Origin: UBA4781 sp963674975
Lineage (GTDB): Bacteria > Chloroflexota > Anaerolineae > Anaerolineales > Anaerolineaceae
NCBI GenBank assembly: GCA_963674975.1
Contig: OY771913.1
Span: forward strand, 1,798,001-1,862,000
Direction: 5' to 3'
DNA: 64,000 nucleotides
The position numbers and the translations under genes were made by a program. Position 1 is the stretch's first letter; every line of letters begins with the position of its first letter. The notes under the pieces are model-generated. The model did no database searches. It saw only the letters and a list, made by a program, of their open reading frames with translations, and had not been told where the DNA came from. This document shows, piece after piece, positions 42,980 through 50,130 of the stretch.

Positions 42980-43669
42980 ATGGATGATCACAATTCTAGA
43001 GAGATTGTCTATGAAAAGGCACGCACTCGAATGGTTGATGAACAGATCTATGGTCGCGGAATTACCGGACGAGCTGTTCTGAATGCTTTTCGAAAGGTTC
43101 CCCGCCATCTCTTTGTTCCTTCAGAATACCGGGATGAAGCGTATGGAGATTACCCGATCCCCATAGGTTTTGGGCAGACCATTTCGCAGCCTTTCATTGT
43201 CGCTTTGATGACCACGAAGGCGTTGTTGGATGCGGATGATACGGTCCTTGAAATTGGAACGGGGTCAGGATATCAGGCGGCAATTCTCTCCTATTTGTGC
43301 CATATGGTTCATACTGTAGAGCGGATCCCCGAATTGGGGAAAAGGGCAGAGGATATTTTCAAGAAGACGGATATCAAGAATATACGTGTCCACATTGCTG
43401 ATGGCACCTGCGGATGGATTGATTCAGCTCCCTATGATGCAATTCTGGTCACGGCGGGTTCCCCGGAAGTTCCGCCTCCTTTGAAAGAACAAATCAAAAA
43501 AGGTGGAAGAATAGTGATCCCGGTTGGAACTTCGTGGTCTCAGGAACTGCAGGTATGGATCAGGGGAGAAACTGAATTTGAAATGGAAGCGGTGATTCCG
43601 GTAGTTTTTGTTCCCCTGCTGGGAAAGTGGGGATGGCAGGAAAATTTCTACCGGAATGATGAATCCTAG
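42980..43669 (+). CDS. pcm: Protein-L-isoaspartate O-methyltransferase
   Basis: SAM-dependent repair methyltransferase (229 residues) that methylates isoaspartyl residues in aged proteins. Seen are RTRMVDEQIYGRGITGRAVLNAFRKVPRHLFVP, PIPIGFGQTISQPFIVALM, the SAM motif VLEIGTGSGYQAAILS and VTAGSPEVPPPLKEQIKKGGRIVIPVG. All are family signatures. It starts 20 bases after the mutY stop, but has its own TATAAT 8 bases ahead of the ATG and no Shine-Dalgarno. Its last bases overlap the 3' end of the convergent rnj gene by 4 bases. Confidence 0.94.
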   Translation: MDDHNSREIVYEKARTRMVDEQIYGRGITGRAVLNAFRKVPRHLFVPSEYRDEAYGDYPIPIGFGQTISQPFIVALMTTKALLDADDTVLEIGTGSGYQAAILSYLCHMVHTVERIPELGKRAEDIFKKTDIKNIRVHIADGTCGWIDSAPYDAILVTAGSPEVPPPLKEQIKKGGRIVIPVGTSWSQELQVWIRGETEFEMEAVIPVVFVPLLGKWGWQENFYRNDES

Positions 43670-45309
43670 ATTTTACTGATCGTTACCAGAATGGTTGGAC
43701 GCCGTCGAGTTTCTCGATAGATGAAACCACTTAATATTTTTGTGATCTCTTTTTCGAGGTTTGAGGGACATCTTTTGATCGTATCCAGAATTGTCTTTTG
43801 AGCCAGTGGGAATATTTCCTCCTCTTCACTCGAAGAAGTGAAACCTCGGCTGATCATTTCTGGATCGGTTACAAGTGATCCATCCTTTTTCTTTAAAATA
43901 ACATGAACCAGAATGACACCGTCTTTCGAGAGCAGTTCTCTATCACGCATTTCAATGGGACCAATATCTCCAACACCTGATCCATCAACAAAAACCATCG
44001 AGATAGGTTCCTGGTCTCCAAGGCGGAGTTTATTGTTCCTTACTGTGATGATCTGTCCATCTTCTACGACGGCAATATGTCTTTCGGGAATTCCCGTTTG
44101 CATGGCAAGGATTGCGCTTTGTTTTAGCTGGCGCAGTTCGCCATAAGCCGGGATGAAATATTTGGGTTTTGTCAGGTGCAGGAGAAGTTTAATATCTTCC
44201 TGGCTTCCATGCCCTGAAACGTGAACAGGGATGATTTGTTCATAGATCACGTTTGCCCCGCGGCGGAAAAGGTCATTGATGGTGGAAAAAACAGCCTCTT
44301 CGTTACCCGGGATGGTTTTTGATGAAAGAATTACCGTGTCGCCTGCTTTGATATCAAACTGGCGTTGTGTACCGCGGGAAAGGCGCCCAAGAATTGAAGT
44401 AGGTTCGCCCTGTGAGCCGGTGCACATGATGATCACCTGTTCATCCGGCAGTTGAAGGGCTTCTTCAATGCTGATTTTCAGATCTTCATCGATCGATAGA
44501 TATCCTAATTTTTCGGCGATTTTTACGTTTTCGACCATGCTGGTGCCTACAAAGGCGATCTTGCGGTTGAATTTCTTAGCAGCGTTTACTACCTGCTGCA
44601 TACGTGATATCAAAGAAGCGAAGCTGGCAACAATGATTCGTCCTTTCGCTTGCGGGAAGACTTTATCAAATGCTTCACCTACTACCTGTTCCGAAGGCGT
44701 CCAGCCAGGGCGGGTGGAGTTGGTGGAATCGGCGATCAGAGCCAGTACTCCTCGTTTTGAAAACTCGACCAGTTTCGCGTAATCGGTTGGCCAGTTATCT
44801 ACTGGAGTGTGGTCAAACTTATAATCGCCAGATTGAACGATCAATCCCTCCGGTGTATCGATCCCCAACCCAACAGAATCAGGGATGGAGTGGCATACGT
44901 GGAAGAAATCGATTTTAAATTTTCCGATCTTGATCTGGCTGCCAGCCTGGACGGTGTGCAGAGCAACGTTTTGAAGTAAAGATGCTTTACCAAGTTTTCC
45001 TTTGATCAGACCCATTGTAAGTGGTGTTGCATAAACCGGCACATTCTGAAATTCTTTTAGAAAATAGCTTACAGCACCGATATGGTCTTCATGACCATGG
45101 GTGAAAACCAAACCGCGTATCTTTTCACGGTTGTTCTGTAAATATTGAAAATCTGGGATGATGTAATCCACTCCCAGCATATCGTTGTTGGGGAACATCA
45201 AGCCGCAATCTACCACGATGATGTCATCATCGTACTCGTAGATCATCATATTGCGTCCTACTTCTCCAAGCCCCCCAATGGGGATAATTTTTAATGATTT
45301 GTTTTTCAT
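43666..45309 (-). CDS. rnj: Ribonuclease J
   Basis: Beta-CASP metallo-beta-lactamase RNase (5' exonuclease and endonuclease). Seen are IPIGGLGEVGRNMMIYEYDDDIIVVDCGLMFP at the N-terminus (in parts), the zinc motif THGHEDHIGAV (about residues 71 to 80), HVCHSIPDSVGL, ADSTNSTRPG, and the beta-CASP part with TGSQGEPTSILGRLS and HVSGHGSQEDIKLL. I chose the ATG at 45309 (AGAGGAAAC upstream), giving 547 residues; a longer frame to 45408 would overlap the dnaA terminator. It lies next to dnaA, separated by the dnaA terminator. Confidence 0.96.
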   Translation of the reverse strand: MKNKSLKIIPIGGLGEVGRNMMIYEYDDDIIVVDCGLMFPNNDMLGVDYIIPDFQYLQNNREKIRGLVFTHGHEDHIGAVSYFLKEFQNVPVYATPLTMGLIKGKLGKASLLQNVALHTVQAGSQIKIGKFKIDFFHVCHSIPDSVGLGIDTPEGLIVQSGDYKFDHTPVDNWPTDYAKLVEFSKRGVLALIADSTNSTRPGWTPSEQVVGEAFDKVFPQAKGRIIVASFASLISRMQQVVNAAKKFNRKIAFVGTSMVENVKIAEKLGYLSIDEDLKISIEEALQLPDEQVIIMCTGSQGEPTSILGRLSRGTQRQFDIKAGDTVILSSKTIPGNEEAVFSTINDLFRRGANVIYEQIIPVHVSGHGSQEDIKLLLHLTKPKYFIPAYGELRQLKQSAILAMQTGIPERHIAVVEDGQIITVRNNKLRLGDQEPISMVFVDGSGVGDIGPIEMRDRELLSKDGVILVHVILKKKDGSLVTDPEMISRGFTSSSEEEEIFPLAQKTILDTIKRCPSNLEKEITKILSGFIYRETRRRPTILVTISKI

Positions 45310-45357
45310 GTTTCCTCTTATTTTAACTGCCATTGGCAGGTTATTTTTAAATAAAAT

Positions 45358-45384
45358 GCCCTGGTTAAGAACATCTGCCAGGGC
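45358..45384 (-). terminator. Terminator after dnaA
   Basis: On the minus strand GCCCTGG pairs with CCAGGGC across a 13-base loop, with ATTTTATTT after. It lies about 110 bases beyond the dnaA stop and before rnj. Confidence 0.7.
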
Positions 45385-45492
45385 TTTGTTTCTCAATTGT
45401 TTGTTCAATCAATTTCGATAATTACCCAATACTTTGCAAATTACCGAGTTTGAATTCTATCATGCTTTTTGATGACTATTGTAAAGATTTTA

Positions 45493-46836
45493 TTAAAGAA
45501 CTGCTTGCTCTGCATGAAGCTTATCACGGATCTGGATGATCTGACGTCTAAAACGGTCATCTCTTTCTATCATATCTGCGATCTTGTCGCAAGCATACAT
45601 TACCGTGGTGTGATCCCGTCCGCCCAGGCTGTCTCCAATCTGTGGAAGGGAAGCGTCTGATTCTTCCCGCATGAGATACATGGCTACCTGGCGGGGTAGA
45701 GCAATATTCTTTGTCCGGGTTCTTCCCATAAGCTCATCTTCAGAAATATTGAATGCAGTTGCCACCATGTGGATGATGCGTTCCGGGGCGACCGGATTTT
45801 CATCCGGGAAGAAATCGATCAGTGCCGAAGCGGTAAGCTCCAGAGTTAAAGGTATACCGCTTAATTCCGAATATGCCAGTACTCTGGTCAGGGCGCCTTC
45901 CAGCTCGCGGATGTTCCATTGAATTTTCTGTGCAATATATTCTAGAATTTCATATGACACAACTCGCTTTGCGCTCTCTGCTTTTGCACGCAAGATCGCG
46001 ATACGTGTTTCAAGTTCGGGGGGTTGAACATCAACGGTAAGCCCCCATTCAAAACGGGAGCGCAGCCGCTCTTCAAGTGTGACCATGGCTTTAGGAGGTC
46101 TATCTGATGAAAGAACGATCTGTTTGTTCTGAGAATGAAGGGTGTTGAACGTATGGAAGAATTCTTCCTGTGTGGATTCTTTTCCTGCAATGAATTGAAT
46201 GTCGTCGATCAAGAGGACATCGATGTAGCGGTATTTTTGCCTGAATTCTTCTGTGTTGTGAACCCGAATCGCGTTGATCAGATCGTTGGTGAATTCTTCT
46301 GATGAGACGTATAAAACACTCTGCCCCTTCTCACGAATGTGGTTGCCAATAGCCTGGAGAAGATGGGTCTTTCCAAGTCCCACACCGCCGTAGAGAAATA
46401 AGGGGTTGTAGGCGGTGGAAGGATTCTCTGCCACAGCCAGGCTGGCTGCATGTGCCATACGGTTGTTTGGACCGACAACAAAATTTTCAAAGCGATAGCG
46501 GGAATTCAGCAGGGTGCCGCCTGAAGCTGGTTTAATTTTTACCGAAGAAGGTGTTTCTTGGGGTTTCTCATCTGTTTGAATCGGTTCGGTGCTGCTCTGA
46601 AGCTGGAAGATAACTTTCTGTGGGGTATTCATAATACCGCTCAATAGTTTTGTAACAGTTCCTGTCAGGCGGTTTTCAAGCCAATCTCGAACGTATGCAT
46701 TTTGAACGCTGATGGTAAAAGTATCATCTTTTTGCGAAACGAATTTTGCGCCGCGAACCCACGTATCAAACGTGGCTTTTGACATATTCATCTGCAGTTG
46801 TCCAAGTGTAGCTTGCCATGCCTGATATGCTTCCAT
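45493..46836 (-). CDS. dnaA: Chromosomal replication initiator DnaA
   Basis: AAA+ initiator of replication, 447 residues. Domain I (residues 1 to about 85, WQATLGQLQMNMSKATFDTWVRG); linker (about 86 to 115); AAA+ domain with Walker A LYGGVGLGKTHLLQAIGNH (about 149 to 165) and Walker B DVLLIDDIQFIAGK; C-terminal DNA-binding domain with SLGGRDHTTVMYACDKI (about 402 to 418). AAAGGAG lies 13 bases before the ATG. The next gene on the other side of the intergenic region is not dnaN, so the common dnaA-dnaN-recF set is not here. A promoter with palindrome lies upstream. Confidence 0.97.
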   Translation of the reverse strand: MEAYQAWQATLGQLQMNMSKATFDTWVRGAKFVSQKDDTFTISVQNAYVRDWLENRLTGTVTKLLSGIMNTPQKVIFQLQSSTEPIQTDEKPQETPSSVKIKPASGGTLLNSRYRFENFVVGPNNRMAHAASLAVAENPSTAYNPLFLYGGVGLGKTHLLQAIGNHIREKGQSVLYVSSEEFTNDLINAIRVHNTEEFRQKYRYIDVLLIDDIQFIAGKESTQEEFFHTFNTLHSQNKQIVLSSDRPPKAMVTLEERLRSRFEWGLTVDVQPPELETRIAILRAKAESAKRVVSYEILEYIAQKIQWNIRELEGALTRVLAYSELSGIPLTLELTASALIDFFPDENPVAPERIIHMVATAFNISEDELMGRTRTKNIALPRQVAMYLMREESDASLPQIGDSLGGRDHTTVMYACDKIADMIERDDRFRRQIIQIRDKLHAEQAVL

Positions 46837-46966
46837 TGTCTACAGAGCTCCTTTGCTTATTTTTTTGTGTATGAAATTAACCCCATATAAGCTACGACAA
46901 GGATTAATTTTTCTGGGAAATGCTTCTGGTGTTGAAGCCTAGGTTTTCCGCAAATTGGTAAGAATT

Positions 46967-46995
46967 ATTCTAGCAAAATGCCTTGAGATGTTCAA
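46967..46995 (-). promoter_or_regulatory. Predicted dnaA promoter with inverted repeat over the -35
   Basis: On the minus strand TTGAAC (46995-46990), 17 bases, TAGAAT (46972-46967). The -35 lies in the inverted repeat CCTTGA-N5-TCAAGG at 46981-46997, a possible operator. Confidence 0.55.
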
Positions 46996-47165
46996 GGTAA
47001 AAACGTGTCCTTAAGATTAAAAAAGAACAATCCTTAAGGTTATGAAAACTTAAAAAACTGTTGATATAAACGTATAGACAACTTCACGCGTAGAACACAA
47101 GTTCACCGCCACTGGTATGGAGAGTCGAAAAACTACCCCAATCTGTATGGTTAGGTGAAAGCGGA

Positions 47166-47200
47166 GAAAAAAGGTAGCCATTTGCTGAATGGGCTAACCT
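47166..47200 (-). terminator. Terminator after the FAD oxidoreductase gene
   Basis: On the minus strand AGGTTAGCCCATT and AATGGCTACCT pair with bulges around CAGCA, then a run of TTTTTT. It lies about 70 bases after the stop of the oxidoreductase gene. Confidence 0.7.
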
Positions 47201-47268
47201 TAAAAAATTCTAACGGATAAAAGAAATAAAGCGGGCTGCTTTTTCATTAAAAAGTGAGGAAACCGAAA

Positions 47269-48561
47269 TCATTTTTCAACGAAAATACCTTTCAAAGAGC
47301 GCTGAACCATTTCAACTGCATAATTCGTTCCGCGGTCCCATGGATAGACCTGACTCATGGTCATTAAATATACATTTTTAAGAGGAGTTTTGACATCAAG
47401 CAGATGCTGAGATTGGTTCAGGGAAGGAATTGGTTGAGCATAATTCTGTTTGAACAGCCAGCTTTCTTTGATCCATTCTTTCTTAAAGTTGTCGTTTATC
47501 TTCTGCAGGCTCGGAGTAAAGCGGTCGATCAATTCTTCTTTGCTTAATTGAAAATATTCATGTTCTGGTGGTAGATAATCACCGCAGTAAACGAGATTGT
47601 CACCGCCAAAATTTTCCCTGGAAAGAAAATTGGTATGCTCCACGAGCGATAAGAAAGGGAATTCCTTTGACTTGGGCAGGTTATACCAGTAATATTTTTC
47701 TTTAGAAAGCGGGTGTTTCAGAGACAGCAGCAGGACGATTGCACCGATACTTTTGGATTGAAACATTTTCTTTTTATAATCTTTGGGTAGGTCGGGGGCA
47801 AGGGCTGCGAAAGATGCCGGAGAGGTGGTGATGATCACCTTATCGAATACCATTTTCTGTTTATTCACAAAAACAACTGCTTTTCCATCAGCTTCCTGCG
47901 TAATCTTTTCAACAGTACTGTCGAATTGAATATTGACACCTTCTTTGACCAATTTTTGGGCGAATTCATTAAAGAATGCTTGAAAACCGCCAATGTAAGT
48001 TCCCAGCTCGCTTGAACGAGCTTTAAAACGTGCCCAGAACCATGACATGGGTACCTGCTGATAGTATTTGCCGAACTTTCCACGCAGCATCGGTTCAAAA
48101 TTGACCTTGTAAATTTTCTCCCCGTAATATTTCTGCAGCCAGGTATGCGCTGTGAAATTTTCTAATTTATGCCAACCCGCAATATAGCGGATGTATGCTG
48201 TGACCATGCCGAAGCGCATCTTTTCAATAAATGAAAAACCCGGAAAAGTGAGGACTGCCATCACGGAATCGAGAGGATAAAAGTTTCCCTGATGATACAT
48301 GACGGTCTTGGGACGCAGAAAACGAACCTTCTCCTGCATACCCAGTTCTTTGATCAAGTTTTGGATCGCTTTATCGCTTTTGAACCAGTGGTGATAAAAG
48401 TATTCTACCGACCAGTCCCAATTATCATGGAAAAAGCCGCCAGCCAATCCACCGGCGCCAGTTCCCTTTTCGAAGATGGTTACATCAAAGCCCTGTTTTC
48501 TAAGTTCGTGTGCAGCAGTTAATCCCCCGATACCAGCACCAATGATTGCGGCTTTTTTCAT
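47269..48561 (-). CDS. FAD-dependent amine-oxidase-like oxidoreductase
   Basis: A 430-residue flavoprotein of the NAD(P)/FAD amine-oxidase/protoporphyrinogen-oxidase-like group. The dinucleotide motif is at the N-terminus (AAIIGAGIGGLTAAHEL and IFEKGTGAGGLAGG). Also seen are YFYHHWFKSDKAI and a C-terminal VYLMTMSQVYPWDRGTNYAVEM, where the FAD C-terminal Gly motif lies. Substrate is not known; proteins of this kind often sit beside glycosyltransferase or isoprenoid-lipid genes. It follows an AglD-like membrane protein by 13 bases, so they probably act together. Confidence 0.83.
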   Translation of the reverse strand: MKKAAIIGAGIGGLTAAHELRKQGFDVTIFEKGTGAGGLAGGFFHDNWDWSVEYFYHHWFKSDKAIQNLIKELGMQEKVRFLRPKTVMYHQGNFYPLDSVMAVLTFPGFSFIEKMRFGMVTAYIRYIAGWHKLENFTAHTWLQKYYGEKIYKVNFEPMLRGKFGKYYQQVPMSWFWARFKARSSELGTYIGGFQAFFNEFAQKLVKEGVNIQFDSTVEKITQEADGKAVVFVNKQKMVFDKVIITTSPASFAALAPDLPKDYKKKMFQSKSIGAIVLLLSLKHPLSKEKYYWYNLPKSKEFPFLSLVEHTNFLSRENFGGDNLVYCGDYLPPEHEYFQLSKEELIDRFTPSLQKINDNFKKEWIKESWLFKQNYAQPIPSLNQSQHLLDVKTPLKNVYLMTMSQVYPWDRGTNYAVEMVQRSLKGIFVEK

Positions 48562-48574
48562 ATTTCATTCCTCG

Positions 48575-49573
48575 CTAAACTTTTTGTGATTTTATTTGGC
48601 TCCAGTGGAAGCCTTCCTGGATGAAGAAGATCAAACCGACTACCGTGATGGGCAGCCAGAGAGCAGCGTGCAAGGTAAGAATGTAAGCGGCTGCGCTTTC
48701 TGGTTGAATGCTCATGGTATTCAATAGACTGATGCCCGGGGCATCGAAAACGCCGATATATCCGGGTGCCGATGGAATGGTGGATAAGATATTCAAGGCG
48801 CCGTTCAATAACAGCAGTTGTGTAAATGGGATGCCCAGATGAAAAGCTTGCTGTGTGCACCAATACAAACCTGTTTCAAAGATCCATACAAGAATTGAAA
48901 TTGCGAACACTGCAAGCAGGTGTTTGGGAGATTTTAATGATTCCAACCCTTCAAAGAATCGATTTAAAATAGCCTGATACTTTTCATGGAATTTTTGTGG
49001 AAGCATCTTGAGAAATACAAAATCAAATATCTTTTTAACTCGGTCGGGGAAAAGCGCTGACAGGAGCACCACAAGAAAAGCCAGGATGAATAGTATTGAG
49101 CCTGCGATCAATATCCATTGGATCAAGCCGGATAATTCTTCATTGCGGAGTTGATTGAGATAACCAGGCAGCCCGATCAGAATGAAAATGATCATGACAA
49201 GCCCGTCGAAGATTCGTTCAACGATGATGGAAGCCAGGGAAGTTGTGAAGGGAATGGCTGATTTTTCTCTCAGGTGATAGGCTCTTAAGAATTCGCCTGC
49301 TCTGGCAGGGAAGATATTATTTCCAAGATACCCGATACAGATGGATGGAAAAAGCTGGCTGGGAGGGGGGGAATACTTCCCTTTTAATAAGATCGACCAG
49401 CGTACTGATCGAGCCCATACACCGATGAAATAGATCGCGATACCCGGCAGTATCCAGATGATATCGATTGATTTAATGGAAACCCACAAAGTTCCAAGGT
49501 CAAGTCCGCGAATTGCCAGGTACAGGAAAGCTGCGCTGATGAGTATTCCAACCCAAAAGAACCATCGTTTCAT
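48575..49573 (-). CDS. Lysylphosphatidylglycerol synthase TM / AglD-like membrane protein
   Basis: A 332-residue integral membrane protein with about 8 hydrophobic helices of the LPG_synthase_TM (UPF0104) group. Seen are SIKSIDIIWILPGIAIYFIGVWARSVRWSILL, PSICIGYLGNNIFPARAGEFLRAYHL, and LSTIPSAPGYIGVFDAPGISLL, the family's charged turn. There is no soluble lysyl-transfer domain, so it is not MprF itself. Relatives include archaeal AglD and proteins that flip lipid-linked sugars; direction is unknown. The FAD oxidoreductase follows, and they probably form a lipid- or glycan-related pair. Confidence 0.82.
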   Translation of the reverse strand: MKRWFFWVGILISAAFLYLAIRGLDLGTLWVSIKSIDIIWILPGIAIYFIGVWARSVRWSILLKGKYSPPPSQLFPSICIGYLGNNIFPARAGEFLRAYHLREKSAIPFTTSLASIIVERIFDGLVMIIFILIGLPGYLNQLRNEELSGLIQWILIAGSILFILAFLVVLLSALFPDRVKKIFDFVFLKMLPQKFHEKYQAILNRFFEGLESLKSPKHLLAVFAISILVWIFETGLYWCTQQAFHLGIPFTQLLLLNGALNILSTIPSAPGYIGVFDAPGISLLNTMSIQPESAAAYILTLHAALWLPITVVGLIFFIQEGFHWSQIKSQKV

Positions 49574-49617
49574 TGGCTAGATTCTATCATGAAGCGCTGT
49601 CCTCCCATTATTAACAA

Positions 49618-49642
49618 AAAACCAGAACCGCTGGAGTTCTGT
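49618..49642 (-). terminator. Terminator after the FmdB-like gene
   Basis: On the minus strand CAGAAC and GTTCTG around TCCAGCG make a 6-bp stem, followed by GTTTTTTG. It lies 35 bases past the stop. Confidence 0.65.
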
Positions 49643-49676
49643 TTATGGAAAAACAGGAAATGCTTTTTGTATGTAT

Positions 49677-49976
49677 CTAGACCTTGCTTTTTTCTGTACT
49701 GGCTTTAGGCTCTTTGGCAGGCGCTGCAGGTTTGGTGTCTTCTGATTTCTCTTTGGATGCTGAAGTGCGGGATGCCGCAGATGCCCCGGAACTGGAACGA
49801 TGATCTGTGGAGTAAAAACCGGAACCTTTATAAATAACACTAACCGGTGCGATGATCACTTTATGAATGGTCTTTTTCCCGCATTCGGGGCATATCTTCA
49901 GCGGTTCATCGGAAAACCGTTGATTTTTTTCAAATTGATTTCCACAATTGTCACAATGATAAACATATACTGGCAT
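49677..49976 (-). CDS. FmdB-family zinc ribbon protein
   Basis: A 99-residue putative regulatory protein. The N-terminal zinc ribbon (VYVYHCDNCGNQFEKNQRFSDEPLKICPECGKK, with CXXC pairs at about 9 to 12 and 29 to 32) matches FmdB/CxxC_CxxC_SSSS. The rest is a Ser/Ala/Lys/Pro-rich low-complexity tail (SSSGASAASRTSASKEKSED). Function is unknown in the family; a regulatory role at the fmd locus was suggested. TATAAT and GAGG stand upstream. Confidence 0.88.
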   Translation of the reverse strand: MPVYVYHCDNCGNQFEKNQRFSDEPLKICPECGKKTIHKVIIAPVSVIYKGSGFYSTDHRSSSGASAASRTSASKEKSEDTKPAAPAKEPKASTEKSKV

Positions 49977-50081
49977 AACAACGACCTCAAGTCTTGTATT
50001 ATAGCCATTTCAAGGCACTGGTGCAAGTTCTTCTAAAATTATTAATAAAAGAATGAGATAAGGATTTTCTTCTCTTTTTTA

Positions 50082-50108
50082 TTAATGATTGAATACTATA
50101 ATCATTAA
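50082..50108 (+). promoter_or_regulatory. Inverted repeat over the hutU -10 element
   Basis: TTAATGATT and AATCATTAA are perfect 9-base complements around a 9-base centre. The second arm includes the last bases of TATAAT at 50097-50102. Start codon at 50131. The expected -35 region is only a T-run, so a regulator is probable. Confidence 0.6.
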
Positions 50109-50130
50109 AAATTATCATGGAGGCTGAATT

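Larger units (their letters stand above)
46837..47268. other. 432-bp AT-rich intergenic region upstream of dnaA
   Basis: Contains no gene. It holds a dnaA promoter (46967-46995), the terminator of the oxidoreductase (47166-47200), and AT-rich stretches with CCTTAAG repeated at 47009 and 47032. I see no match to TTATNCACA with no mismatch, and only one or two loose ones, so I cannot call an origin. Confidence 0.6.

Noticed and set aside
47008..47038. TCCTTAAG direct repeat as an iteron
   Set aside because: Only two copies and AT-rich context; not enough for a repeat array.
46837..47268. Chromosomal origin of replication
   Set aside because: No DnaA-box consensus in the region, and dnaN/recF are not adjacent. 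Strand skew cannot be judged from one window.
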